This document shows positions 14,281 through 24,097 of a stretch of DNA of 64,000 nucleotides, one piece after another. The notes below the pieces were generated by a model. The model did no database searches and was not told the origin of the DNA. It saw nothing but the letters and a program-made list of their open reading frames with translations. Within the stretch, counting starts at the first letter, position 1; the number at the start of each line of letters is the position of its first letter. The translations under genes and the position numbers were made by a program. Location of the stretch: contig NZ_JBHTFQ010000012.1 of NCBI RefSeq assembly GCF_042666235.1, forward strand, positions 1-64,000, in the 5' to 3' direction. Origin of the DNA: Halodurantibacterium daqingensis (GTDB lineage Bacteria > Pseudomonadota > Alphaproteobacteria > Rhodobacterales > Rhodobacteraceae).

Positions 14281-16618
14281 AGCGCGCGGTGTCAGCCCCG
14301 CCCTCTTCGATCGCGACTGGAGCCGGGTCTCGGGCAGCTGGCAGGGGCTGGCCAGGAATGCCCAGATGGTCCGGGCAGCGCGGGGCTATTCGCCGGCCAT
14401 CTTCAAGCCGATCTCGAAAGGCGGGTGCCACACGGGCGCGCAGCTGAAGGCCCAGCTTACCTATCTCACAACCAAGTCGAGCCATATCCTCGACAGCCGC
14501 GGCACCCATGACGGCAAAAAGACCCTGACCGAGGCCGAGATCAACCGGGTCGTACGCCGCTTCGAGAACCAGTGGGGCGAGCGGCACAGCCCGAAGCTCG
14601 GCCATACCTCGCATCTTCTGATGGCGTTTCCCGTGGGCACCAGCGGCGAAGAGGTGCGCGCGATCGCCGAGGCGGTGTGCGAGCGGTTCTTTCAAGGTGA
14701 GGGGTCGCAATTCGACTACATTGCTGCAATACACCAAGATCGCGCGCATCCACATGCGCATATCGTTCTGAACCGCCGCAGTAAGGATGGCGAAATGTTC
14801 TTTCTCGGGAAGGATCACCACTTCAACTACGACGCCTTCCGGGCGGCGATGGTTGACGCGGCGCAGGTCCACGGGATCCGGCTCGAGGCGACACGGCGTC
14901 TTGACCGGGGGGTCACGACCTACCGCGCCGAGATCGACGAGGTCTATAAGGCCCGTGACGAAGGCCGAGCGCCCGTCGAGCGCCAGCGCACAGGCGCTGA
15001 TCTCACCGCAGCCCTGGAGACGGTGGCGCGCAATGCGCTGACCTATCGGGGTCTGGCGGCCGAGGCATCCCGGTCGAACTTCGATGACGTGGCCGAGGCG
15101 CTTGAGCGGGCCAGCACCATCCTTGCCAGTGGCGGTCAGATCCAATCTGACGGAGCCATCTACATGTCCCAAGACGAAACAGCGTTCGACACGCTGATCA
15201 CCGAGTTTTCCCAGAACATCCGTCAGATCGAGGCGGCGATTGACCGAGCGCCTGCGGCGGAGCGGCCGGAGATCGAGCGCAAGCTCACCGATGTGCTGGC
15301 ATCGGTCGCGCATCTCAATCCGCTCGGGGACCGCTCGGCCGCTCTGCTTGATGCGCCCTCCCGCGACGGCGTCTACGCGCGGGCCAACATGCGCGAGGAT
15401 CAGATGGATCGTCTCGACGACGATGCGGTCAAGGCACGCCTCACCGAGGCGCTGCAGGGCACGGGCATCGATCCCGAAGCCGTGGCCGCCCGCATGCGCG
15501 AGGGTGCCGGCAATGCCGCGCTCGAACGGCAATGGCTGGCGCAGGATCTGCGCGCCATCGCCAAGGCAGGCGATCTCGATCTGGAAAAGGGCGAGGACCG
15601 CGAGGAAGCACTGGACCGGCTGGAAGCCGTCCATGTCCGTCTGGGCGACACCCTGACCAATGCGCGCATCTTGCGGGCCGTTGATGAGGTGGACGACACC
15701 AAGGATGACCCGGTTGCCCTGGCCGAACGGGTGACACTGCCTGAGCGCGAGCGCGCGGCGGGCGAACCTGACATCTTCGCCGCGTCCGAGCGCCGGGATT
15801 TCCAAGACCTCGTCGCCCAGTTCCGCCGGACGGATTTCGACCACCCCTTCTCGGACGACCCTTCCGTGCGCCGGGCCGGTGCCGTCGAGGTGGAAGAAGC
15901 CCGCGCCGCCTTCAACGCCTTCGCGCAGCGATCGCCCGATCATGCCGAGCTGGCTTCGATGGCCTGGGACAAGATCACCGACAGCCGCAAACCGCAGGAG
16001 TTTGCCGTCGATGAAAAGGACCGCAGGCTCCACGCGGGAGATATGGACCTGGCCCTGCGCCATCCTTCGGATGATCTTAGGCCCATCACGGAAGACGCGC
16101 GCACCCTCGCCCGCTACCGCGCGGAAATGCCGGATGACGAGTTCGGGGCAGCCGTGCAGAAAGAGATCAACCAGCTGCGCGCCATGGGCGCCTCACGCGC
16201 CTATATCAGCGAGCGGAGCTTCGACATCGAGGACAAGGCCCGGCAGGATTATGCCGAACGGCGCTTCATGGTCGAGACTGCCCCGGATGTGCTGACCTAC
16301 CTGCAGCGGGCCGAGGCCGAGGACGCGAAGCCGCTCACCGAGACGGATGGGCAGCGCCTCGCCGCCCAGATCGACCGCAACCTCACGCCGAACGCGGTGA
16401 CTGCCTTGCGTGCTGGCCATGCTGATGTGCTGGAAAAGTTCACCGAGCATCCGCTGCGGCAGCTGGAGCTTGCCAAAGCCTATCTGGAGAGCAGCGAGGT
16501 GACTGCGCATGGCCCAGCCATGGAGCGGGTGCTGGATGCCCTGGCCGATGAACAGATCGAGGCACAGCGTGCCCGCCATGCCGTGGCCCACGGCGAAAAG
16601 GGGATCACCCATGGATAA
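14267..16618 (+). CDS. VirD2/MobA-type relaxase
   Basis: A 783-aa relaxase. The N-terminal nuclease domain has motif III HPHAHIVLNR with metal-binding His at 161, 163 and 165, and a candidate catalytic Tyr at 66 (AQLTYLT). It nicks oriT and pilots the transferred strand. The rest is a long helical, charged region without a recognised helicase or primase motif. ATG at 14267 is inside the end of mobC, giving a coupled start; the frame upstream is a mobC shadow. The 3' end overlaps virD4 by 8 bp. Confidence 0.88.
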   Translation: MARSEARGVSPALFDRDWSRVSGSWQGLARNAQMVRAARGYSPAIFKPISKGGCHTGAQLKAQLTYLTTKSSHILDSRGTHDGKKTLTEAEINRVVRRFENQWGERHSPKLGHTSHLLMAFPVGTSGEEVRAIAEAVCERFFQGEGSQFDYIAAIHQDRAHPHAHIVLNRRSKDGEMFFLGKDHHFNYDAFRAAMVDAAQVHGIRLEATRRLDRGVTTYRAEIDEVYKARDEGRAPVERQRTGADLTAALETVARNALTYRGLAAEASRSNFDDVAEALERASTILASGGQIQSDGAIYMSQDETAFDTLITEFSQNIRQIEAAIDRAPAAERPEIERKLTDVLASVAHLNPLGDRSAALLDAPSRDGVYARANMREDQMDRLDDDAVKARLTEALQGTGIDPEAVAARMREGAGNAALERQWLAQDLRAIAKAGDLDLEKGEDREEALDRLEAVHVRLGDTLTNARILRAVDEVDDTKDDPVALAERVTLPERERAAGEPDIFAASERRDFQDLVAQFRRTDFDHPFSDDPSVRRAGAVEVEEARAAFNAFAQRSPDHAELASMAWDKITDSRKPQEFAVDEKDRRLHAGDMDLALRHPSDDLRPITEDARTLARYRAEMPDDEFGAAVQKEINQLRAMGASRAYISERSFDIEDKARQDYAERRFMVETAPDVLTYLQRAEAEDAKPLTETDGQRLAAQIDRNLTPNAVTALRAGHADVLEKFTEHPLRQLELAKAYLESSEVTAHGPAMERVLDALADEQIEAQRARHAVAHGEKGITHG

Positions 16619-18593
16619 GGGCAAGATCGCGGGTGGCATCCTGAGCCTGACCCTGATTGGCCTTGCCATCGGCTATGTCGTGGCCACGGGGTATCTCATC
16701 CTGCGCTATGGGTTGTCGACCGAGCGCATCGATTTCACCTTGCTCGCACGGGAATACCGCGCACTGGGGTCCAGCGCCCCGCGCGACTTTGTCTGGGTAA
16801 ACCTGATCTTTGCTGTGTTTGGTCTGGCGGCGTTTCTGCTCAGCATCACGCTTCTGGGTGAGGCGCTGACCCGCTTCGGCACGACGCATTGGCAAACCCG
16901 GGGCGAGATGAAGCGCAATGGCTTCTTCGCCAAGCCGGGCGGCGGCTTCCTTCTGGGCAAGCTCGGCCCCCCGAAATCGAAGCGTCCCTTCCTCGTCTCC
17001 AAGACCTTCCCACACGCACTGATTGTGGCACCCACGGGTCGGGGCAAGGGCGTAGGCTTCGTGATTCCGAACCTGCTCACCTACAAGGGCTCGGCCGTGG
17101 TGCTTGACGTGAAGGGAGAGAACTTCCGCGAGACATCGCGCTTCCGCGCCAGCATGGGCGACAAGGTGTTCCGGTTCGCGCCGACCGACTGGGACCGCCC
17201 GACGCATCGCTATAACCCGCTGGCGCGTATCGCGGCGATGACCAATCCCGACCGGCAACAGATGGAACTGAAGCTCACTGCGAAGCTCTTCCTGCAGACC
17301 GACAACGAAAAGCTGAGCGGACTTCTGGCAGGCGGCATCGATCTGTTCGTGGCGGCCGGTCTTCTGGCCTTCGAGCGCGGCGTGCCGACCATCGGCGAGA
17401 TCTATCGCATCACCGCCTCGGGTGGCGACAAGCAGAAGGAATACCTGAAACGCTCGCAGGAGGTGAAGAACACCTCGGCCAAGCTGATCTTCGAGCGCAT
17501 GGCTTCGACCAACAACGACACCCTGACCTCTTACCTGTCGCTCCTGATGACCTCGGGTCTCGACACCTGGGACAACCGCGCGATCGACGCGGCCACCGCG
17601 ACCTCGCACTTCTCCTTCCGGGACATCCGGCGGCGTCCCCACGCAATCTATCTCGTGGTCGAGTCCGAGATGATCCGCCCGCTGGCCCCGCTGATCCGGC
17701 TCTTTTTCTCGGACCTGATCGCCTCGCTGCAGGCGCAAGAACCGAGGGACGACGAGCCTTGGCCCGTGATGATCATGCTCGACGAGTTCGACAGGTTGGG
17801 GAAGATGCCGATCGTCGCTGAAAGCATCAAGACGCTGCGATCCTTCGGCGGAAATCTGGCCATTGTCACCCAGACCATACCGGCGCTGGACGAGATCTAT
17901 GGCGAGAACACCCGCCGGTCGCTTCAGGGTGGCGCGGGCGTGAAGCTCTACCTCACCCCGTCCGAGCAAAAGACCATCGAGGAGCTGAGCCAGGCCGTGG
18001 GCAAGACCACCAAGCGCGTGATCACCCGCTCCCGCGCGGTCGGCCGCAACCCGTTCGAGGGGCGCAGCGTTTCCGAGCGGACAGAGGACACGCCGCTCCT
18101 GACCGAGGACCAGGCCCGGCGCATGGACCTCGACGAGGTGATCCTCGTCATCGACGCGCAGATGCCGATCCGAGCAAGGCGGATCAAATACTTCGAGGAC
18201 CCGGCGCTGAAGGTGCTTCACGCCGGTCAGGCTGGGAGTTTTCCGTACCCCGATGAGGACGGGCTGAGGCGGGATCGGCAGATGAACGAGACGCGGGAGA
18301 CGGTGGAGAAGCTGAAGCTGGAACTGCAGGAGGTGAGGGCGGCCGCGGGCGCGCAGGGGTCTGGGACTGCATTTTCGTCGAATACGATTAAGACACCTGC
18401 AATGGAGACGCAAAATCCGCAGCCGGCGCTATCCGGTCGGGCGCGCGGCCGTGCAGCACGAGCTGCGGCTGGTGGCGGTGGGTCAGGTCAACTGTCGCTC
18501 GATCTGGGAGGGCTGGGGCTAAATGGGGCTGACAGGACCGAGCTGGCTGCAGCGGTTCAGACGACGCGGGCGATCATCGCGGAGTTCGCGTGA
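16611..18593 (+). CDS. virD4: VirD4/TraG-type coupling protein
   Basis: A 660-aa inner-membrane ATPase. Two N-terminal TM segments (about residues 7-27 and 62-82) are followed by Walker A APTGRGKGVG and Walker B MIMLDEFDRLG. It brings the relaxase-DNA complex to the T4SS. ATG at 16611 overlaps the relaxase stop (ATGGATAA). The C-terminal tail is a variable Gly/Ala-rich linker (about 570-660), as is common in this family. The gene is on the opposite strand to the virB operon; a three-gene cassette separates them. Confidence 0.93.
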   Translation: MDKGKIAGGILSLTLIGLAIGYVVATGYLILRYGLSTERIDFTLLAREYRALGSSAPRDFVWVNLIFAVFGLAAFLLSITLLGEALTRFGTTHWQTRGEMKRNGFFAKPGGGFLLGKLGPPKSKRPFLVSKTFPHALIVAPTGRGKGVGFVIPNLLTYKGSAVVLDVKGENFRETSRFRASMGDKVFRFAPTDWDRPTHRYNPLARIAAMTNPDRQQMELKLTAKLFLQTDNEKLSGLLAGGIDLFVAAGLLAFERGVPTIGEIYRITASGGDKQKEYLKRSQEVKNTSAKLIFERMASTNNDTLTSYLSLLMTSGLDTWDNRAIDAATATSHFSFRDIRRRPHAIYLVVESEMIRPLAPLIRLFFSDLIASLQAQEPRDDEPWPVMIMLDEFDRLGKMPIVAESIKTLRSFGGNLAIVTQTIPALDEIYGENTRRSLQGGAGVKLYLTPSEQKTIEELSQAVGKTTKRVITRSRAVGRNPFEGRSVSERTEDTPLLTEDQARRMDLDEVILVIDAQMPIRARRIKYFEDPALKVLHAGQAGSFPYPDEDGLRRDRQMNETRETVEKLKLELQEVRAAAGAQGSGTAFSSNTIKTPAMETQNPQPALSGRARGRAARAAAGGGGSGQLSLDLGGLGLNGADRTELAAAVQTTRAIIAEFA

Positions 18594-18671
18594 TCAACCC
18601 AAACCAACTGGTAGTGCGTTCGGCAAGCAGCCGCGCAGCACTCCGGCAAGCTGTAGTTCGAGTTGCTTGCA

Positions 18672-18692
18672 GCTAACCCCGTTAGCATTTTT
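18672..18692 (+). terminator. Intrinsic terminator after virD4
   Basis: GCTAAC-CCC-GTTAGC is followed by ATTTTT. The stem contains the TAA stop of the convergent nuclease-like gene (18682-18684). Confidence 0.7.
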
Positions 18693-19338
18693 CCGCCGCC
18701 GCTGATATCTTCGAAAGCAGCGCGTGTCGAAGTTCGATTTTCGACCCAGATGGGCGAGTGTGCACTGTGCGGAAACGTTCTATCGTTTGGATGGCGGCAA
18801 GGGGTGTAGGCCCCTCAGCGAGTTCAAGAGGGCGATGGCCGCTGATTGCGTCTGCAATACGCGAAAGTGCGAAGTGTACGTCGCCGTCGATCACATAACC
18901 CACCATGCACCCTACAGGTAGTTGCTCGGCGTACTGTTCGGTGAGAAAACGCATCATGCCCTGCGTGACGTACACAGTAGCCAAGGAACTGCGGTTTCCG
19001 CCATTGATCACGTTGAGCCGCTTGCACTCATAGGCCAAGTATCGCTCCCGATCCCAGTCGAAGAGCACGGCGATGTCGATGATACCCTTGCTGTATTTCG
19101 ACCCGTCAGCCGCTAGGCCGAACGGCTCGAACTGATACTCAACCCAATGGCATAGCCGACGCACTACGACGTCCTTGGCGAGTCGGTCGACGAGGTTGAT
19201 GGTGATGTCATCTTCCCCTGGTTGTTCAGGAAGAACAGCCATGCACTCTGGCCACACCGCCACGATCCTCTCCATGAAGCGATCGTCAAACGAAACGAAA
19301 TTGTCGACCCATCCCTGCACATCACCGATCAACATCAA
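18682..19338 (-). CDS. Putative PD-(D/E)xK nuclease, partner of the methylase
   Basis: A 218-aa protein without a recognised name. Residues 84-108 (KGIIDIAVLFDWDRERYLAYECKRLN) show D88, a beta hairpin and E104-x-K106, the PD-(D/E)xK nuclease pattern. An acidic residue in an upstream helix (EDDITINLVDRL, 42-53) is in the expected place for motif I. The start overlaps the methylase stop by 4 bp, so it is co-translated with it. By inference it could supply DNA cleavage for an R-M-like system. Base composition is more A/T-rich than the flanking transfer genes, which suggests separate acquisition. Function is not proven. Confidence 0.6.
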   Translation of the reverse strand: MMLIGDVQGWVDNFVSFDDRFMERIVAVWPECMAVLPEQPGEDDITINLVDRLAKDVVVRRLCHWVEYQFEPFGLAADGSKYSKGIIDIAVLFDWDRERYLAYECKRLNVINGGNRSSLATVYVTQGMMRFLTEQYAEQLPVGCMVGYVIDGDVHFALSRIADAISGHRPLELAEGPTPLAAIQTIERFRTVHTRPSGSKIELRHALLSKISAAAEKC

Positions 19339-22300
19339 TCCGCGCCCCGCTGCTGGGGCGCGGCGGCGGCTTGCTGAAGGTCGAGCGCTATTCCATCGGC
19401 GTCGGCGAGCGCCGTGGAGCGTAGCCAGAAGCGCATCTGCATAGGCTTTATGAGGTAGAGGCAGTTACCGACGAAAACGCGCAGTTCTGGCATGAGCTGG
19501 AAATTGCCGTTGAGGGGCCTGTGAATGTGGGCGGCAAGTTGCTCTAGCACGTCGCTGAGCTCGCCTGCCGCGTCTTCGGCATAATCTTCATGACCGCCAA
19601 GGTGCAGGCGCAGGATCGCGAGGTCAGCGCCGCGCGCGACAAGGCGCGCATCGATCTTCTTGCCTTTGAACCATTCCGCGAGGCTCGCCGACAATGTGTG
19701 CGCATATTGAGCGCGTTGCAGTTCGTCAGGCGCGCCCCAGAGCTTCGGGAAGTGGCCTTCATGGGGCTGAAGCGCAGGAAGGATCGCCTCGACGGTATCG
19801 TCAATCAGAACGATTTCATCAGGAGACAAGCAAAAATATTGGTATGCAAGCCGGTCGATCGTCCGAAGGATCTCGATGTCATCGACCTGAACTGAAAACG
19901 GCTCGTTGGAACGTTTTCGTGCATCGTCCACGATTGCGATCAGCTCCAACGCCGCTCGGGCTGCTCCGGCTCGATCTGGGACATCGTCAGGTGATGGGAA
20001 TGGCAAGCGGAGTAGGTCGGCCTGCTGAACCTCGGGTCGATCTGACCCGAATGATGCAGTGCCATGAAAAGCGTACCAAACCGCGATGCGACTATTGAGT
20101 ATCGCGGTCAGGAGCTTGGCACGGTCGCTCTCGCCGTCCGGCACCACGATCGCCTGAAAGATATGCTGGAAGGACAGAGGCTGATCACAATAGGCGGCGC
20201 GAAGACGGTTCTGCGATGTCTCGACCCCACGCGGGATAAGGATCCGCGGGCCATTGAACCCGGCCTCGAATCCGCGACGGCGAACCGTCGACGATGCGGC
20301 CGGAATCAAGCCTTCCACTGTCTGAGCTAGGCGTGAGTAGGCCGCGATGGGTAGGTCCGGCAGTCGGCCCACATACGCGCTTTCTAGTGGCGGCGCATCG
20401 CTATCGCTGTCGTCATTGAAAGGTTGATAGCCTTGCCCTATCACCCAGCGATCGCCCGGCTCTTCGCGCCGACGGCTTAGGCTACCAAAATCATTGATGA
20501 AGTCCTCTAACTTGGGAAGCCGTGAGAGATAGCCGAAAAGCTTGGCGTCCGGTTCGCGCATCCAAAGGCGCTGCTTGAAGATCAGCGGATTGTCGAGCAC
20601 CGCACCTACCCCGAGCGAGGCCTTGTCTGCGCTGCTCAGAGTGATGACACGCTTGATGCGCAGGTTGAGGTCTGCCTTCGGCGCCCAGTAGTCGAAGCGA
20701 TACGGGAAATCACCCGCATTCGCGCTGCCATAGATGATCAGAGCCGTAGGGCGATGGGCTTTCTCGAAAAGCTGAAAGCGAAGGTCGGCAAAGTTGACGA
20801 CGCGACGGACTCGGGATTTCCGGAAAAATGCATCACGTGCTTCAACAGTGTTTTTTGCATGGTTGTGCAAAAACCCCATCGCCGGCAGGAGGAACGCAAC
20901 CAGTCCACCGTCGGCAAGATGCGAGAGGGCTTTCCAACTGAATGCCCAAGCGTCCTCGCCACCCGGCATCGGGTACCCTGCTTTCTTGGTCCACTTCACG
21001 GACGAACGTGCCTGACCGCGCCGACTAGTCCACGGTGGATTGCCGATGATGACCTCGTACCGGTCGCTGTCCGGCGACACTTCAAAAAAGTCACGGCAAA
21101 CAAGTGTCTTGCCCCAGAGTTCCGGGAGGAGCTTTCCGCGGGTGATGAGTTTTCGGATGTCGCGTGGCGACACCTCCTCGAGGAGGGCAACGTAGAGCGA
21201 GAATACAGCGACCCGAACTGCGCCGCTGTTCAAGTCCCAGCCATGGATTTGGCTCAGCAGCGATAGCAAAGTCTTCCATGAAATCGTCTGCGTTTTGTGT
21301 TTAGCCCGCCAATTCTCACACATCCTCTGAAACGAGCGAACGAGGAACACGCCAGACCCGCAGGCAGGGTCAAGGAAGTTCCCGGTCGTCCTAGTTGAAT
21401 CCGGCAACATCTCCCAGACTTGGGAAATGACGGTGTCGGCAAGGAACATGGGTGTGTAGAACGCGCCGTTGGCGCGGCGTTCGGCCTCGCGCTCACCTAG
21501 AAAGCGATCATAGACGGCGCTGACCAGTTCTATCGGGATATAGCGGAAATCATAGCCCCAGAACCGCTGCTGGCCGGAATTCGCTATCTCTTCGCGGCCT
21601 GATCGGAAGACAGCCAGAATCTTTAAATGGTCGGACGTGACTTCTGGTGCCTCGTCCTTGGGCTCAAAAGAGCATGGCGCGACGAACAGATCGCCGTTGA
21701 AATCCGCATGGAGCGTTCGAAAGAAAGACCGGAAGAGATCGACGTCACCGCTTTCCAACAGCGCCGAAAAACTCTCGACTCTATTGGCAGAGACGGCTCC
21801 AAAATAGGCAGGCGTTACGATGTCCCGGTCTTCAAGATAGGCGATAAACATCGCCTGTATGAGCAGCGCTTGTGCTGCGTCGGGGGCAAGCGCTGCTTTC
21901 TGCAGGAGATTGTGGGACTCATTCAGATTGTCGAGCAAGACCTGATCGATGCGTTCTTTTTGCGGGAAAAACTCGCAGAAGTCCTTCCAGAGACGCCCAG
22001 ACTCTGCACCGTAGATGAGATTTTGAAATCTAAGTGTTTCTGTGGTCAAGCTCAGACTGTCGACAAGACAGCGCGTCTCGAAGGCATCACCGGGATCGCT
22101 CAACGGAGTACGGGCGAGCGAAAACGCTCTGAGCTTATTCTCGGCAATGACCAACAAGAGGCTCGCCAGTCCCTGATTCCACAGTGCGCCGTGAAGGTCG
22201 ATTATCCTCGCACGGTCGTATTGATCGGCTTCGAGGATCGCGACAGTTGGGACACCTTGGACGCAGAAAACTGCAGATACGCCCATTTCGGTCAGGGCGG

Positions 22301-22433
22301 CGCGGATGGCCGCCGCATGCGGCACGTCGCTGACGCTCTCGGCTGACTCGTAGAGTTCGGGTGCGCGTCGGCGTGTCAGCCCCAAACGATCCTTCCACTC
22401 CGGTGCCAACGTGGATCGCACGATATCTGTCAT
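19335..22433 (-). CDS. Large N6-adenine DNA methyltransferase (Eco57I/type IIG-like)
   Basis: A 1032-aa protein. Residues 1-300 are a helical domain of unknown type without an obvious nuclease motif. The methylase core has GAFYTPMFLAD at about 323-333, motif I DPACGSG at 355-361 and motif IV NPPW at 465-468. The C-terminal half (about 640-1030) includes a target-recognition-like region. It resembles Eco57I-type methylases of type IIG, BREX or DISARM systems, but no PglZ, helicase or DrmB gene is near. It lies in a coupled operon: regulator, methylase, ECK nuclease. It probably marks host DNA for this small system. Confidence 0.8.
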   Translation of the reverse strand: MTDIVRSTLAPEWKDRLGLTRRRAPELYESAESVSDVPHAAAIRAALTEMGVSAVFCVQGVPTVAILEADQYDRARIIDLHGALWNQGLASLLLVIAENKLRAFSLARTPLSDPGDAFETRCLVDSLSLTTETLRFQNLIYGAESGRLWKDFCEFFPQKERIDQVLLDNLNESHNLLQKAALAPDAAQALLIQAMFIAYLEDRDIVTPAYFGAVSANRVESFSALLESGDVDLFRSFFRTLHADFNGDLFVAPCSFEPKDEAPEVTSDHLKILAVFRSGREEIANSGQQRFWGYDFRYIPIELVSAVYDRFLGEREAERRANGAFYTPMFLADTVISQVWEMLPDSTRTTGNFLDPACGSGVFLVRSFQRMCENWRAKHKTQTISWKTLLSLLSQIHGWDLNSGAVRVAVFSLYVALLEEVSPRDIRKLITRGKLLPELWGKTLVCRDFFEVSPDSDRYEVIIGNPPWTSRRGQARSSVKWTKKAGYPMPGGEDAWAFSWKALSHLADGGLVAFLLPAMGFLHNHAKNTVEARDAFFRKSRVRRVVNFADLRFQLFEKAHRPTALIIYGSANAGDFPYRFDYWAPKADLNLRIKRVITLSSADKASLGVGAVLDNPLIFKQRLWMREPDAKLFGYLSRLPKLEDFINDFGSLSRRREEPGDRWVIGQGYQPFNDDSDSDAPPLESAYVGRLPDLPIAAYSRLAQTVEGLIPAASSTVRRRGFEAGFNGPRILIPRGVETSQNRLRAAYCDQPLSFQHIFQAIVVPDGESDRAKLLTAILNSRIAVWYAFHGTASFGSDRPEVQQADLLRLPFPSPDDVPDRAGAARAALELIAIVDDARKRSNEPFSVQVDDIEILRTIDRLAYQYFCLSPDEIVLIDDTVEAILPALQPHEGHFPKLWGAPDELQRAQYAHTLSASLAEWFKGKKIDARLVARGADLAILRLHLGGHEDYAEDAAGELSDVLEQLAAHIHRPLNGNFQLMPELRVFVGNCLYLIKPMQMRFWLRSTALADADGIALDLQQAAAAPQQRGAD

Positions 22434-22906
22434 GCTCGTTTACCGCTGCGTTCCGGCCTCATGGGCAATGAAGTCGGCGGAAACTTCAGATTGCCTTGGA
22501 CTTGATCGACTTCAGTTGCCGTAAGCGTCACGCGCAGACGCGCAATGATGGGTCCACATGGAACACAGATTGTTGACACGTCCCATAGGCGGCCTTGGAC
22601 AGAACTTACGTTGACTAAGGAGAAGCTATCGGCATCAATCAAGCACACACAGTCTTCAAGCGAGAGCCAAGACTTTCCTCGGCATTCCGTGAAGAGTTGA
22701 TCGAAACGGTCGCTCGCTGTTCCCACACGCATACCGAAATCCCTGATCAACTCAGCCATGATCGCCAAACAAACGACTTCACCGGGTGTGAAGCTCGGCG
22801 CATGACCTCTGTGCGCAGCCAACGCCGGGATGGCTTCCCGCCACGATCGAAAGGCGTCCACAGAAATGGACAGGAGTTCACGGATCTGGCTCTGAGTGTA
22901 ACGCAT
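22430..22906 (-). CDS. MerR-like HTH regulator of the methylase cassette
   Basis: A 158-aa protein whose N-terminus reads as a MerR-type winged helix: YTQSQIRELLSISVDAFRSWREAIPAL, then FTPGEVVCLAIMAELIRDFG. The rest is a small domain without recognised motifs, so a ligand or dimerisation role is only a guess. It overlaps the methylase start by 4 bp and is the first gene of the leftward cassette. Controllers at this position are usual in R-M systems to delay nuclease expression until methylation is established. Confidence 0.65.
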   Translation of the reverse strand: MRYTQSQIRELLSISVDAFRSWREAIPALAAHRGHAPSFTPGEVVCLAIMAELIRDFGMRVGTASDRFDQLFTECRGKSWLSLEDCVCLIDADSFSLVNVSSVQGRLWDVSTICVPCGPIIARLRVTLTATEVDQVQGNLKFPPTSLPMRPERSGKRA

Positions 22907-23071
22907 GGCACCACATTATCCGGGAATTTTGCCCAAAGCAATCCGGGGTAAGCCCCCGGATTGTTCATGGTGTGTTCTTTTCGTCCTTCTTCAACGGTGC
23001 GTGGCCGCGTCACTCAACATGATGATTGAACGACCAAAAAACCTTGTTCATCGTGAAAGAACTGTATGACC

Positions 23072-24097
23072 TCACCCCCCCAGCCGCTTCGCCCTCTCGG
23101 CCATCCGTACCACCTGCGCGCTTGCGGTTGCCGCGGCGCTCCGCACGGCGCCAGGCGTCTGCACCGCACCCCGCCCGATCGCCTCACCCGTCGTCAGTGC
23201 GCCGATCCTCGCCCGGCCCTGCACACCCGAGGTGTTCATTAGCCCCCGCAACACCCCTGCTGACCCGCTGACGATTGCAGGTGCTGCAGCCACCATCAGG
23301 TTCCCCGAGATCCCCCGCACGATCAACGGCGTGGCTGCGACGAACCCCTTCGCTAGGAACACCATCACGAAGAACGGCACCAGCGAGCCGATGTTGGTGG
23401 CCGAGTTCGGGTCGCCGAGCTGGGCCAGCAGCGAGTTCGCCATGCCGACGACGGTCGAGAACATGGCGGCAATGACGATTGGGTAGAAGGCGTAGCTGAT
23501 CGTCGTCGAGACCCATCTGTGAAAGAAGTCCTTGGTCGAATCGAAGAGCGAAAGCGCGATCATGATCGGCGCGAGGCCCAGCATCAGGGTCAGCATCATC
23601 TTGGCGAAGATGAGGACGATGCCGGTCATGAACCCGAGCAGGCTGAGGAGGATCAAGCCGATGCCGCCAAGGATGGCGCCCGTCATCCAGTTAAGGTTGC
23701 TTCCAATTGCGTTGAGGTATGTGGCGAAGCGCTCGATCAGATTGTCGAACTCGCCCGCGAAGTGGCTGGCCCCTGCCCCTCCTCCACCGACGGACGAAAC
23801 CAGCGCACCGGCGACATAGTCGAGGCCGCCGATCACGGCACTGGCCACTGCGTTAAAGTTGGCCCAGTTGAAGGCGAAGAGCCCGATCAGCGTCAGCTTG
23901 ATTAGATACCAGAAGAAGCTCGCGCCATCCATGCTGCGGAACTGGAAGGCCATGTTGATGCAGACGCCGATCAGCGAGAGCGTGACCATCAGCAGGACAA
24001 TCGTGCCGGTATTGCTGGCCACCGCCCCGAACTGGGACTGGGCTGCATCGGCCAGGAAACCGTCAGCGGTTTCGACCATCCAACTGACGACACTCAT
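23072..24097 (-). CDS. virB6: VirB6-type T4SS inner-membrane protein
   Basis: A 341-aa polytopic protein with about 6 hydrophobic segments (for example TIVLLMVTLSLIGVCINMAF near 32-51 and ILGGIGLILLSLLGFMTGIVL near 143-163). It has the VirB6/TrbL pattern and an Ala/Arg-rich cytoplasmic tail. VirB6 forms part of the inner-membrane channel. Its ATG overlaps the upstream gene's stop by 1 bp. It is the last gene of the virB operon, next to the inserted methylase cassette. Confidence 0.88.
   Translation of the reverse strand: MSVVSWMVETADGFLADAAQSQFGAVASNTGTIVLLMVTLSLIGVCINMAFQFRSMDGASFFWYLIKLTLIGLFAFNWANFNAVASAVIGGLDYVAGALVSSVGGGGAGASHFAGEFDNLIERFATYLNAIGSNLNWMTGAILGGIGLILLSLLGFMTGIVLIFAKMMLTLMLGLAPIMIALSLFDSTKDFFHRWVSTTISYAFYPIVIAAMFSTVVGMANSLLAQLGDPNSATNIGSLVPFFVMVFLAKGFVAATPLIVRGISGNLMVAAAPAIVSGSAGVLRGLMNTSGVQGRARIGALTTGEAIGRGAVQTPGAVRSAAATASAQVVRMAERAKRLGG

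Noticed and set aside
14225..16063. 612-aa minus-strand frame opposite the relaxase
   Set aside because: The relaxase has a clear His motif and coupled start; this frame is its complement.
16605..18413. 602-aa minus-strand frame opposite virD4
   Set aside because: Complement of a well-supported coupling protein.
18682..22906. BREX or DISARM locus
   Set aside because: A large adenine methylase is present, but no PglZ, BrxC/L, DrmA or DrmB genes.
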